From assembly GCF_035917235.1 (NCBI RefSeq), contig NZ_CP108423.1:8162483-8226482 (forward strand): a DNA stretch of 64,000 nt, given 5' to 3'. Within the stretch, counting starts at the first letter, position 1. The number at the start of each line of letters is the position of its first letter. Below, in pieces: positions 28,408 through 37,170 of the stretch. This stretch comes from Streptomyces sp. NBC_01294. GTDB lineage: Bacteria > Actinomycetota > Actinomycetes > Streptomycetales > Streptomycetaceae. The position numbers were made by a program, and so were the translations under genes. The notes below the pieces were generated by a model. The model saw only the letters and a list, made by a program, of their open reading frames with translations, did no database searches and was not told where the DNA came from.

Positions 28408-29244
28408 CTATGCGCCGGCACCCGTCACCCCCTCCGCTTCCCGTTCCTCCGCCCGCGACGCGGCGGCGGCCTCCCACGGGGGCGGCGTACGCGACTCCGT
28501 CCACGCGGCCAGGCCTTCGCCGTCGACGCAGACGATGGCGCAGGCGGCGGCGTACTCCGCGGCCGGCGCGGTGAAGGCGCTGGTGGTCACGACGACGGCC
28601 ACATCGGCCTCATGCACGGCGAAACAGGTACCGCCGAAGCGCTGGAGGTCCTGCGAACCGACCCGGTTGCCCTCGCCGTACTGCTTGCACTGGATCACCA
28701 CGCGCAGCCCCTCCTCCGTCACGGCGATCACGTCGGCGCCCAAGTCACCCGCCCCGCCCACCACCTCCACCCGGGGGCAGCCGTCACGGGCGCACAACGC
28801 GGCAACCGTGTGCTCGAAGCCGTCGGCGTCCACCGCCGTGTGGTCCAGGGCGCCGACCCCCACCTCGGGCAGGCCGACCGCCTCCGGCTCCGCCCCCGCC
28901 TCCGCCCCCGCCTCCGCCTCCGGCTCAGCCTCCGCCCCCGCCGACGGAGCGTACGGTGACGGCGCGTCCGGCCTTACGGGCCTGCGCGAGCCCGGCCCGA
29001 GCGCGGGGGAGCGGTGTCGGCCGGCAGCTACGCTCCACCGTGCCAGCGCCACGCCGGCGGCCAGGACGATCAGCACGACGATCGGCATCACCGGTTCGTC
29101 GCCGCCCGCCGTCGCGGCCGTTCTGACGAAGAGGGCCGACCCGCCCAGGCAGATCCCCACCAGCCCCACCGCCAACACGACGTCACGACCCACCGATGCC
29201 GCGCCGTCGCCCCTGCCGCGCCGGCCCCCTCCCGATGTCGTCAT
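28408..29244 (-). CDS. Membrane-anchored Mrr-type restriction endonuclease domain protein
   Basis: A 278-residue protein. Two N-terminal membrane segments (VVLAVGLVGICLGGSALFV, VMPIVVLIVLAAGVALARW) are followed by an Ala/Glu-rich linker of repeated AE pairs (residues 100-118). The C-terminal PD-(D/E)xK domain of the Mrr_cat type has GFEHTVAALCARDGC, then GGAGDLGADVIAV (catalytic Asp), VVIQCKQY (the QxK motif) and VVVTTSAFTAPA. Mrr nucleases cut modified or foreign DNA. The membrane anchor fits a group of Streptomyces proteins placed at the envelope. It may belong with the caspase-NACHT cassette as part of a defence locus. Confidence 0.85.
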   Translation of the reverse strand: MTTSGGGRRGRGDGAASVGRDVVLAVGLVGICLGGSALFVRTAATAGGDEPVMPIVVLIVLAAGVALARWSVAAGRHRSPALGPGSRRPVRPDAPSPYAPSAGAEAEPEAEAGAEAGAEPEAVGLPEVGVGALDHTAVDADGFEHTVAALCARDGCPRVEVVGGAGDLGADVIAVTEEGLRVVIQCKQYGEGNRVGSQDLQRFGGTCFAVHEADVAVVVTTSAFTAPAAEYAAACAIVCVDGEGLAAWTESRTPPPWEAAAASRAEEREAEGVTGAGA

Positions 29245-29466
29245 ATACGGGCCCCTCCCTCACTCGTCACGAGCTTCGCCCCCTCGGCGCGGCCCCTCTC
29301 GCCACCCGACACCGCCGACCACCGCCCGGGGGATGGCGGACCCGGTACGTCTCTCCCCGTCTGAACGGGATCGCCGGATCCAAACGGACCACCCGGCACA
29401 CCGGGATCCCCAGACAGAGGCCGCGCCGGGCGCATCATCGGGTCCGCCGGGGCAACAAGACCCCAA

Positions 29467-30255
29467 ATGATGCGAGAAAGAGGCCCGGCCCGGCGTGCGA
29501 GGGCATGGCCGTTGTTGTTGCTCCTGCCGGTCCAGGCGGCGCTGATGGCGGGCCTGGGGGCACTGGTCACCGGAGCGTCGGCGGACCAGGGGATGTTGTC
29601 GTGGGAGGACCGGGCCAACCGGTACCTCGCCGAGGAACGCGTCCCACCGCTCACGGCCGTCACGCGGTGGCTCTCCGTGCTGGCCGACACGGAGAGCGTC
29701 ATCGCCGTGACCCTGGTCTGCGTCGTGGCGATGCTCGTGCTGCCGCGCGTCGCGTGGCGGGCCGAGGCCCTGTTCCTCGCCGCGTCGGTCGCCGCGCAGT
29801 CCGCCGTGTTCCTGGTGGTGGCGGCGCTCGTACGACGACCGCGCCCCGACGTCCCCCGCCTGGACGGTGCGCCACCGACCTCCAGTTTCCCGTCCGGGCA
29901 CGTCGGGGCGTCCGTCGCGCTCTACGCGGGCCTGGCCGTCATCGTGCTGCTGAGGACACGCGGCCGAGGACGGTGGCGGTACGCCGCGGTGGCGGCTGCG
30001 CTGCTCGTTCCGGCAGCCGTCGCGCTGTCCCGCGTGTACCGAGGCATGCACCACCCCACCGACGTGGCGGGCGGCCTGCTCAACGGCGCTGCGACGCTGC
30101 TGATCGTCGGGTCCGTCGTGCTGTTCGGCCGGGCCGCGCGGGCGCCGGGCCGGCGAGCACCGGTCCGCCCCGCCGAACACAGCGCGCCACCATCCGGGCC
30201 CTGCCGGCACGCTACTCCGGCCCCGACGCGACCTTCGGCGCGAGGCTGCTCCTGA
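29467..30255 (+). CDS. PAP2 superfamily phosphatase
   Basis: A 262-residue membrane phosphatase with the complete PAP2 signature: the arginine-rich motif LVRRPRPDVPRL, the second motif SSFPSGHVGASVA and the third SRVYRGMHHPTDVAGG with its nucleophilic His. About six membrane segments are visible, the first at residues 12-35. The catalytic loops are expected on the outer face, acting on lipid pyrophosphates or phosphatidates. The C-terminus (after LLFGRAARAPG) is proline- and arginine-rich and overlaps the front of the next PAP2 gene, suggesting an indel or a coupled pair. Confidence 0.88.
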   Translation: MMRERGPARRARAWPLLLLLPVQAALMAGLGALVTGASADQGMLSWEDRANRYLAEERVPPLTAVTRWLSVLADTESVIAVTLVCVVAMLVLPRVAWRAEALFLAASVAAQSAVFLVVAALVRRPRPDVPRLDGAPPTSSFPSGHVGASVALYAGLAVIVLLRTRGRGRWRYAAVAAALLVPAAVALSRVYRGMHHPTDVAGGLLNGAATLLIVGSVVLFGRAARAPGRRAPVRPAEHSAPPSGPCRHATPAPTRPSARGCS

Positions 30256-31280
30256 CCGCCGCCGCCACGGCCGCGGCATCAGTGCCCTTCGCCCTCGCCC
30301 TGGTCCTGGTGGAGTCCCGGTGGCCGCCGCTGTACCGGCTCGACCAGGCCGTGGCCGAGCGGCTGCACGAGGCCGCCCTCGGCCGCCCCGGCTGGGTGCG
30401 CGTCCTCGACGTGCTCACCGGCTTCGTGTGGGACCCCGTGACGATGCGTCTGCTGGTGGCCCTGCTCGTGCTCTGGCTCCTGACCCGCCGCGCCTGGCGG
30501 CTCGCGGCCTGGGCATCCGTGACCGCGACGGCCGGCGCCCTGACCGGGGTGCTGGTCAAGGGCGTGGTGGAGCGCGCACGACCCCATCTGCCCGAACCGG
30601 TCGCTCACGCGCCCGGGTTCTCCTTCCCGTCCGGCCACGCGATGACGGCCACCACCTCCTGCGCCGTCCTCCTGCTGGTCCTGTTGCCCCTGGTGCCCCG
30701 CGCCTGGCGGCCGCTTCCCTGGGCGCTCGCGGCGGTCTCCGTGCTGGGCGTCGGCTACACGCGCGTCGCGCTCGGCGTGCACTGGGTGAGCGACGTGGTG
30801 GGGGGATGGCTGCTCGGCCTCGCCGTGGTCACCGCGACGACGCTGGTCTTCGAAGCCTGGCGAGCGGACACCGGGCGGCGCCGGACGGCCGCGATGCAGG
30901 AGGGCCTGGAGCCGGAACTCTCGGCCACCGCTCCCGAACCGCCCCTGAACGTACGAGCCTCGGGGCCCTCCCCCACACCCACGCCCTCACCCTCGCCTCC
31001 GTCCCCGCCGTCGTCCCGCAGGGAGATGACGGGAGCCCACCCCTCTGTGTGCCACGGCCCGTCGGCCCAGAGTGCGCAGGAGCGCAGGAGCGCAGGAGCG
31101 CAGGAGCGCAGGAGCGCAGAAGCTCAGGTCTGGCATTGCTTCGTGGCTGCGGGAGACCAGCCGCTCCAGGCAGCGCCGTCGGCCCGAGCATGTACGCGGA
31201 TCTCGACCTTTACGGGGCCGCATACCCGGGTCGTGCTTCCCACTTCGACAGGTCCGATGGCCTCGCCGGCCCGGACGTAG
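30180..31280 (+). CDS. Second PAP2 superfamily phosphatase, start and end uncertain
   Basis: A second PAP2 protein directly after the first. Motifs are VERARPHLPEP (first), FSFPSGHAMTATTSCAV (second) and YTRVALGVHWVSDVVGG (third). Six hydrophobic segments run from ARLLLTAAATAAASVPFALA. No ATG, GTG or TTG lies in frame before residue 30; GTG 30282 would cut into the first membrane helix, so an indel near 30150-30200 probably hides the true start. The tail after PEPPLNV is low-complexity and overlaps a real gene on the other strand; a shifted frame stops at 30947-30949, the more likely end. Confidence 0.7.
   Translation, partial: QRATIRALPARYSGPDATFGARLLLTAAATAAASVPFALALVLVESRWPPLYRLDQAVAERLHEAALGRPGWVRVLDVLTGFVWDPVTMRLLVALLVLWLLTRRAWRLAAWASVTATAGALTGVLVKGVVERARPHLPEPVAHAPGFSFPSGHAMTATTSCAVLLLVLLPLVPRAWRPLPWALAAVSVLGVGYTRVALGVHWVSDVVGGWLLGLAVVTATTLVFEAWRADTGRRRTAAMQEGLEPELSATAPEPPLNVRASGPSPTPTPSPSPPSPPSSRREMTGAHPSVCHGPSAQSAQERRSAGAQERRSAEAQVWHCFVAAGDQPLQAAPSARACTRISTFTGPHTRVVLPTSTGPMASPART
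31074..31120. repeat. Octanucleotide tandem repeat (AGCGCAGG)
   Basis: About five to six copies of an 8-bp unit near the convergent ends of the second PAP2 gene and the secreted-protein gene at 31124. Confidence 0.9.
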
Positions 31281-31576
31281 GCGCGACCGCTGCCCACTTT
31301 CACCCAGTGACCACCGTCGACCACACGGAAGAACGCCTCGTACGAGACATTCACCGCCTTGGTGCCGGTGTTGCGCGCCTTGATGTGTGCCGTGATCTCT
31401 CGGGTGGGGAATCTGCCGGCGGATCCCCGCTCGGCACTGATGCAGCCGTTGATGGCGACACGGCCGGTCGACACACCTCCGCCACAAGCGACGGCTGCAG
31501 CGTGAGCGTTGGCCGGGAGGGTCAGCACGGCCAGCGCGGCTCCGCCCAGGATCGTTCCGGTGCGCCTCAAATTCAA
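31124..31576 (-). CDS. Small secreted protein with four cysteines
   Basis: A 150-residue protein. The signal peptide is RTGTILGGAALAVLTLPANA followed by HAAA. The mature part has four cysteines (VACGGG, INGCISAE, RVCGPV, KQCQT), suggesting two disulfides. It has a beta-sandwich-like pattern (TREITAHIKARNTGTKAVNV, SYEAFFRVVDGGHWVKVGS). It resembles small Streptomyces extracellular proteins of unknown function. No family name can be given with confidence. It is a single gene, convergent with the second PAP2 gene. Confidence 0.75.
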   Translation of the reverse strand: MNLRRTGTILGGAALAVLTLPANAHAAAVACGGGVSTGRVAINGCISAERGSAGRFPTREITAHIKARNTGTKAVNVSYEAFFRVVDGGHWVKVGSGRAYVRAGEAIGPVEVGSTTRVCGPVKVEIRVHARADGAAWSGWSPAATKQCQT

Positions 31577-31882
31577 CGTTCCGTACCCTTCGTCGAGCCT
31601 GTCTTCTCTGGACAGACCATGGCTCGCGTTCGGCTCGATGGGCAGGGTCTGATCGAGTTTTCGCCCAAATGGGTGCAGATGGGGGCAGGGGGCCCGTGCG
31701 CCCGACCTCTTATGCTGCCCGGTCAGGGGTGAGGGTGTGCGCCGAGTGGTGGAGGACCGGCTTGCTGGGGTGCGGGCCCTGGTGAAGCATCAGATTAAGT
31801 GATGTGTCGCCTATCTATCGTGATGTCACGATTCGCGGCGCGTCGTCCTCTGCCTGCCTGCTCGACCTCATGAGGAGTGGCC

Positions 31883-32626
31883 ATGGAAGACAGCCCGCTG
31901 AGCCGTCGACGGCTGTTGTGGGGTGCTGCCGGCGCGGCGGGCACGGCTCTGGCCGCTGTCGGGCTGCCCCAGCTGATGAGGCCCGAGGAGAAGGCGAAAG
32001 CTGCGCTGCCGAGACCCGTGCGCAAGGCCAAGGCTCCCGTCGCCGCCGCCGGACCGCCTGCGCCCCTGCGAACGGACCCCTCGGTGGACTACGCCCCCGC
32101 CGTCTGGGTCGAAGCCTCCGAGTCCAACTACTCGCCCTCCGACCGTCCCGAGGCGTACCCCATCGAATACGTCGTCATTCACCTGACGACGGACATCTTG
32201 CCGATCATGTTCGCCAAGTTCAACGACCCCGCCGAGAGGGTGTCCGCGCACTACATGATCAGCGCGACCGGCAGGCGGATCGCCCAGTGCGTGCGCGAGC
32301 GCGACGTGGCCTGGCACTCCGGCAGCGTTTGGTACAACTACCGGAGCATCGGCATCGAGCACGAAGGCTGGACCGATCAGCCCGTCTACACCGACGAGAT
32401 GTACGAGGCATCCGCCGTGCTCACGGCCACGATCTGCGCGAAGTACGACGTGCCGGTCGACCGGGACCACATTCTGGGCCACGTCGAGGTCCCGCTGTCC
32501 ACTCACGACGACCCCGGGACCGCGTGGGACTGGGACAAGTACATGAAGCTCGTCGAGACCGCCCGCCGGCGCATCAGGACTCTGACACCGCGTCGACCCC
32601 ATCACGCGGGCTTGCCGTCGCCGTAG
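31883..32626 (+). CDS. Tat-exported N-acetylmuramoyl-L-alanine amidase (amidase_2/PGRP fold)
   Basis: About 247 residues. The Tat signal is SRRRLLWGAAGAAGTALAAV. The amidase domain shows YVVIHLTTDILP (first zinc His), SAHYMISATGRRIAQCV, DVAWHSGSVWYNYRSIGIEH (second motif) and GHVEVPLSTHDDPGTAWDWD (third His and its DPG loop). This is the zinc-dependent amidase that cleaves the MurNAc-L-Ala bond. ATG 31883 has GAGGAG seven bases upstream and is preferred to GTG 31877. It is convergent with, and overlaps by 25 bases, the M1 peptidase gene. Confidence 0.9.
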   Translation: MEDSPLSRRRLLWGAAGAAGTALAAVGLPQLMRPEEKAKAALPRPVRKAKAPVAAAGPPAPLRTDPSVDYAPAVWVEASESNYSPSDRPEAYPIEYVVIHLTTDILPIMFAKFNDPAERVSAHYMISATGRRIAQCVRERDVAWHSGSVWYNYRSIGIEHEGWTDQPVYTDEMYEASAVLTATICAKYDVPVDRDHILGHVEVPLSTHDDPGTAWDWDKYMKLVETARRRIRTLTPRRPHHAGLPSP

Positions 32627-34074
32627 AGCCACGAGTCCCAGATCGAGTCGAGGTCCCGGCCGGCCTCGGCCTCCACGTACGCGGTGAAGTCTGCCGTGGA
32701 GGCGTGGCCGTGGCGGTGGCGCAGGGTCCAGCCCCGCACCAGGGTACGGAAGTCCTCGTCGCCCACGGCCTGGCGGATCTTGTGGATCACCATCGCGCCG
32801 CGCACGTACACCGGCTGGCCGGAGATGTCCGAGGCGCTCGGCGGCTCGGCGGGCGGGAAGTCCCACTCGTCGTCGTCCGCGGCCTTGGCGTGGTTGCGGT
32901 CGAAGTGATCCTGGGCGCTGGCCCCACCGTGGTCCTCGGTCCACAGCCACTCCGCATAGGTCGCGAAGCCCTCGTTGAGCCACATGTCCCGCCAGGTCCG
33001 CGGGGTGACGGAGTTGCCGAACCACTGGTGGGACAGTTCGTGCACCACGTTGGTGGTGTGGAAGATGCCGGCCGGAATGGTCGGCCTGGTCTGGGTCTCC
33101 AGGGCGTAGGGCACATCGGCCGCCTGATCGACGATCACCCCGGCGGCGGAGAAGGGGTAGGGACCGAACCTCCCCTCGGCCCATTCCATGATCTCGGGGA
33201 ACCGGCCGAGTACCGCTCCGTCCTCGTCCACGCTCGCGGTCGTGTCCAACGCCGACACGACCGGGACGCCCGATCGGGTCCGGGAGGTCCTGATGTCGTA
33301 GCTGCCGATGGCCACGGTCGCCACATGGCTGGCCATGGGCTCGGCCTGGTGCCAGTGGAAGGTGGCGCGGTCGCCGCTGGTGCGCCGGGCGCGCAGCAGC
33401 CCGTTGGAGATCGCCTGCACCCCCTTGGGGACCGTGACGGTGATGTCGTACGAGGCCTTGTCCGAGGGGTGATGGTTGCCCGGGAACCAGGACATCGAGC
33501 CCGTCGGCTCACCGAACGCGACCGCTCCGTTGTCCGTCCTCAACCAGCCTTCGCGCCACCCGTGGTCATGGGTGATCGACTCCGGCGTGCCCGCGTACCG
33601 CACGACGGTGCGGAAGGCGGCGCCCTTCCTGAGGTGATCGCGCGGCTGCAGGGTCAGCTCCTGCCCGTCGTGCCGAACCCGCGCCTTGTGGCCGTCGACG
33701 GTGGCGCTCTGCACCTCCATGCCGAGGAGGTCGAGATTGAAGGCGCTGAGGTCCGCGGTCGCCTTCGCGGTGATCTCCGCAGTGCCCTCGAGGCGGCCGC
33801 TGCCGGGGTCGTAGGCCAGAGTCAGGGCGTAGTGGGTGACGTCGTAGCCGCCGTTGCCGAGCTCCGGGAAGTACGGGTCACCGGCGCCTGCGGCAGCGGG
33901 GCGGCCGCCCCGGAACACCGCTCCGGCAGCCCCCGCCCGAGCGGTGTCCACGCCGGTACGAGCCCCCGTCCCGCCGCCACGGCCGTCGGACTCCGAGCAC
34001 GCGGGGAGTGCGGCGAGCAGGCCCGCGACCGTGAGGGCGGCCAGACGTCCGGAAGTCTTCACGCAGCCGATCAT
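32602..34074 (-). CDS. M1 family metallopeptidase lipoprotein
   Basis: A 490-residue zinc aminopeptidase of the M1 family. A lipoprotein signal ends in LLAALPACSES. The N-terminal beta domain (THYALTLAYDPGSGRLEGTA) is followed by the zinc site HELSHQWFGN with the third ligand in WLNEGFATYAEWL. A GSMSWFPGNHHPSDKASYD segment lies before it. The GAMEN-type exopeptidase motif is replaced by PYALETQTRP, as in many actinobacterial relatives. It is probably anchored to the outer membrane face, where it trims peptides. The last codons overlap the amidase gene tail to tail. Confidence 0.92.
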   Translation of the reverse strand: MIGCVKTSGRLAALTVAGLLAALPACSESDGRGGGTGARTGVDTARAGAAGAVFRGGRPAAAGAGDPYFPELGNGGYDVTHYALTLAYDPGSGRLEGTAEITAKATADLSAFNLDLLGMEVQSATVDGHKARVRHDGQELTLQPRDHLRKGAAFRTVVRYAGTPESITHDHGWREGWLRTDNGAVAFGEPTGSMSWFPGNHHPSDKASYDITVTVPKGVQAISNGLLRARRTSGDRATFHWHQAEPMASHVATVAIGSYDIRTSRTRSGVPVVSALDTTASVDEDGAVLGRFPEIMEWAEGRFGPYPFSAAGVIVDQAADVPYALETQTRPTIPAGIFHTTNVVHELSHQWFGNSVTPRTWRDMWLNEGFATYAEWLWTEDHGGASAQDHFDRNHAKAADDDEWDFPPAEPPSASDISGQPVYVRGAMVIHKIRQAVGDEDFRTLVRGWTLRHRHGHASTADFTAYVEAEAGRDLDSIWDSWLYGDGKPA

Positions 34075-34230
34075 GACCCAGCGCCCAAGCGCCCCGACCT
34101 CGCCACGCCGTGGGCATGGCCCCTCCGGCGGGCACGGCCCCGGATGCCGCCGGCCAGGCTGCGCCGACGGAGCGCCATGGACGGAGTGCCATGCGCGGAA
34201 CGGCACGATCGGGGCGCGGCGATACGCGGG

Positions 34231-35436
34231 TCAGGCGTGGGGGCCTACGGTGACCTTGCCCAGGGTGAGCTCCGGAGTTCCCTCGAGCATCGCGCCCGTA
34301 CGCTCCACCTGTTCGTCCAGCGTGCGGCGGTGGGCCGCGCTCAGCCGTCCCACCGGCTCCACGGTGAACGCGATGCGCCGGCCTGTACGGCGCTGGTGCC
34401 AGACGCCGGCGACCGTGCCGTCGACCAGCAGGACCGGGTAGTTGCCGGCCTGGCCGCCGGCCAGGGCGCGGGTGGCCGCAGCGCCGGGGAAGAGCAGTTC
34501 GCGGGGGCGGCCGGCGACGACGTACGCGTCGAAGTACGGCAGCAGGCGCAGGCCGCGCGCGGGTTCGTCCGGGAAGACCGTGTCGCCGGCGGCGAGCCAT
34601 GCCCGGCCGGACGCGAAGGCCACCTCCTCGATGCTCCCCTTCTGCGCGAGGGAGGCGAAGAGCTCGGCGGCCCAGGCCTTGGGGGCGGCGAGCCAGGTGG
34701 CGAAGTCGTCGGCGGTGGCGGGCCCGTAGGCGCGCAGATAGCGGTTCACCAGCTCGTGCAGCGACCGCGTGGGGGAGGCGGGGGTGCAGCGGGGGTTGGT
34801 GTACGTGACCTTGCGCCCCCGGTCTCGGCCGAACGCCAGCACTCCGTGATGGGCGGCGGCGTGCGTGGCCTGCCGCCAGCGCGGCCACATGGTCTGGAAG
34901 GCGGGCATGACCGGGTCGGCGGCCCAGGGTCCGGTCCGCTCCACGATCGCCTCGGTGAGCTCGTCCACCGTCAGTTCGGCGTCGGTCAGCGCGTCGCCGA
35001 TCGCGGCGATCACCTCGTCCGTCTGGGCGGCCGTCATCCGGGCCTCCGGGCGGAAGGGGCTGGGGAGCGTGGGGAGGGCGGAGAGGGCCCCGGTCCACCA
35101 GGGCAGATCCTGTGCGGGCAGCAGATGGATGGTGCCGCGCGGCCCGAAGGTCTTGACCAGCGTGCCCGGTTCCGGTTCCGGTCGCGGTGCCTGGCCCCTG
35201 CCTCGTGCGGGTTCCTGTCCGCCGGTCAGGGCGTCGCGTACGTCCGTGCGCGTCGCGCCGTCCAACCGGAGCGCGATGGAGAGCTCCGCCGCCGACGCCA
35301 CCTGCGCGTGCGCCCCGAGCATCCGCCCGGCGATGTCGGCGGGCGGGGTCTCGGCGGTGGTGGCAGGGGTGAGGAGCCCTTGCCGCTCCATCCGGCGGGC
35401 GCTCGCGGAGGTCCAGGACACCGGGATCGTCTTCAT
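34231..35436 (-). CDS. Winged-helix DNA-binding protein, AlkZ/HTH_42 family
   Basis: An intact 401-residue protein of the HTH_42 family (AlkZ-like). Visible features are MLGAHAQVASAAELSIALR, LVKTFGPRGTIHLLPAQDL, the paired winged-helix segments (YGPATADDFATWLAAPKAW) and the C-terminal LLVDGTVAGVWHQRR. AlkZ of Streptomyces sahachiroi is a DNA glycosylase that unhooks azinomycin crosslinks and uses a QxQ motif; here AQV is seen near that place, so catalysis is not certain. It probably handles alkylated DNA or acts as a DNA-binding protein. It is not linked to any biosynthetic cluster here. Confidence 0.88.
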   Translation of the reverse strand: MKTIPVSWTSASARRMERQGLLTPATTAETPPADIAGRMLGAHAQVASAAELSIALRLDGATRTDVRDALTGGQEPARGRGQAPRPEPEPGTLVKTFGPRGTIHLLPAQDLPWWTGALSALPTLPSPFRPEARMTAAQTDEVIAAIGDALTDAELTVDELTEAIVERTGPWAADPVMPAFQTMWPRWRQATHAAAHHGVLAFGRDRGRKVTYTNPRCTPASPTRSLHELVNRYLRAYGPATADDFATWLAAPKAWAAELFASLAQKGSIEEVAFASGRAWLAAGDTVFPDEPARGLRLLPYFDAYVVAGRPRELLFPGAAATRALAGGQAGNYPVLLVDGTVAGVWHQRRTGRRIAFTVEPVGRLSAAHRRTLDEQVERTGAMLEGTPELTLGKVTVGPHA

Positions 35437-35524
35437 GGGGCCACGCTACGACCCGCCGCCTGCCTGCCTGCATCCATGCCTGACGGGGTAACAGCTTTCG
35501 GCCTTGGGGCTCAGTTCTCGGTTC

Positions 35525-36472
35525 TCAGCTCCAGTGGAACTTGTCGCGGTGTGCGGCCAGCCACGTGGAGAAGTCCTGGAGGGCCGGGTTGAGGGCGCGC
35601 ACGGCGTCGAGGTCGCGGGCGCCCGTGAAGCGGGCCTCGCAGTCGGCGTAGAACTGGAACATGTTGCCCGCCTCGTCGGCGCCCGGGAAGCCGAGCGCGC
35701 GGAACGCGTCCGGTGTCAGGGGCCGGTAGCGCACGGGCTGTCCGAGCTCCTTGGAGAGCGCTGCGGCCATGTCCGCGAGGGGCAGGTGTTGGCCCGCGAT
35801 GCTGACGGTGGCGGGGATGAAGTCGGTGCCGCGCTTGAGGATGGCGAGCGCGGTCCTGCCGACGTCGTCGACGCCGATTCCGGAGAGCCTCTTGTCGCCC
35901 ATGGGGAAGTTCAGCTCGAACGTCCCGTCCTCGGCGCGCTGCGGGGCGAACGCGCCGAACAGGTTTTCCCAGAAGAAGGTGGTGCGCAGGAAGGTGGTCG
36001 GCACGCCGTCGTCCGTGAAGTACTGGTCGGCCTCGGCCTTGCCGTCGAAGTGCGGGACCTTGTACGAGCCCTGGAGCGTGGGCATCCGGTCGTCGTCCAG
36101 CGGAATGCACTCGCGGGTGTCCTCCAGGGTGGACCAGATGGCGTGCTGCACACCCGCGTGCGACGCCGCCCGGGACAGGGCCGCCGCCTGCGCCTTCTCG
36201 TGCGCGGCGTCCATGTCCTCCCAGAAGTTGGTCACCAGGAACGCCCCGTACGCGCCTTCGAACGCCGCGACCAGGCTGTCCTCGTCGTCGAGATCGGCCC
36301 GGACCACCTCGGCCCCGAGCCGTTCCAGCTCCTTGGCCGCGTCCGAGTCCGGCCGACGGGTCACCGCGCGCACCGCGAAGCCGCTGTCCCGGTCCGCGAG
36401 GGCGGCCCGTACGAACGAGCCTCCCTGATGTCCCGTCGCGCCGAATACGGTGACGGTCCGCTGCTCGGTCAT
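35525..36472 (-). CDS. NmrA/HSCARG-like NAD(P)-binding protein
   Basis: An intact 315-residue protein of the atypical SDR/NmrA family. The Rossmann motif is VTVFGATGHQGGSFVRAAL. The usual landmarks follow: VRAVTRRPDSDAAKELE, GAEVVRADLDDEDSLVAAFE and GAFLVTNFWE. The NmrA-type C-terminus (PVRYRPLTPDAFRALGFPG) is complete. NmrA proteins sense the redox state through NAD(P) and mostly lack the SDR catalytic Tyr-x3-Lys, which is also absent here. No close partner gene. Confidence 0.9.
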   Translation of the reverse strand: MTEQRTVTVFGATGHQGGSFVRAALADRDSGFAVRAVTRRPDSDAAKELERLGAEVVRADLDDEDSLVAAFEGAYGAFLVTNFWEDMDAAHEKAQAAALSRAASHAGVQHAIWSTLEDTRECIPLDDDRMPTLQGSYKVPHFDGKAEADQYFTDDGVPTTFLRTTFFWENLFGAFAPQRAEDGTFELNFPMGDKRLSGIGVDDVGRTALAILKRGTDFIPATVSIAGQHLPLADMAAALSKELGQPVRYRPLTPDAFRALGFPGADEAGNMFQFYADCEARFTGARDLDAVRALNPALQDFSTWLAAHRDKFHWS

Positions 36473-36653
36473 CGCCGGTACCCCCTTCCTGTGTCCCTGT
36501 CCCTCAGCACGTTCCGTACCCGGCCGGGCACTTCCCGCTGCGAAACCTACGGCCACGGGGCGGACCGGGACCGGCGCCACACGCCGGTCCCGCCCCGGAT
36601 GGGCGCACCCGTCCGCCGGCGGGGTCCTCAGGTTCAGGTGCCGAACGGGCTCG

Positions 36654-37076
36654 TCAGGTGCCGGGTTCCGCTGCCGCGATCGCGGCGAGGGCCGACCCCG
36701 GGTCCTGTTCGACCGCGAGGTCGCCCAGGGTGACGACGCCGACGAGCTCGCCGTCCTCGGTTTCCACGGGCAGGCGCCGCAGCGCGTTCCGGCGCATGAG
36801 GGTGACGGCGTGGATGACGTCGTCGCTGGGACGGACAGTGACCGGCTCACTGCTGCAGATGGCCTGCACGGTCGTCTCGGCGGGATCCCTGTTCTCGGCC
36901 ATGGCACGGACGACCAGGTCCCGGTCGGTGAGGATGCCGCGCAGGCGGCCTTCGTCGACGACGAGGACGTCCCCGATGTCGGCATCGCGCATCACCCGCG
37001 CCGCTTCCGCCAGCGACGTGAGCTTGTCGACCGTCACCGGATTCTCGGTCATCACCTCGTGCACACGTCGGGTCAT
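36654..37076 (-). CDS. CBS domain protein
   Basis: A 140-residue protein built from two CBS motifs: VHEVMTENPVTVDKLTSLAE to GILTDRDLVVRAMAENRD, and AICSSEPVTVRPSDDVIHAV to VGVVTLGDLAVEQD. A pair of CBS motifs forms a Bateman module that binds adenine nucleotides. No enzymatic or transport domain is attached. Such stand-alone proteins are often induced under redox, hypoxia or nutrient stress in actinobacteria, but no regulatory site was recognised. Confidence 0.93.
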   Translation of the reverse strand: MTRRVHEVMTENPVTVDKLTSLAEAARVMRDADIGDVLVVDEGRLRGILTDRDLVVRAMAENRDPAETTVQAICSSEPVTVRPSDDVIHAVTLMRRNALRRLPVETEDGELVGVVTLGDLAVEQDPGSALAAIAAAEPGT

Positions 37077-37170
37077 GGAAGGCTCCTCGCGCTGCTGGAA
37101 GCGGCCCCTGGCGGGCGGCTACCCACCCCGGTGGGGGGTAGGCGTGATCAGTCTGGCGCCTTCGCCGCGT

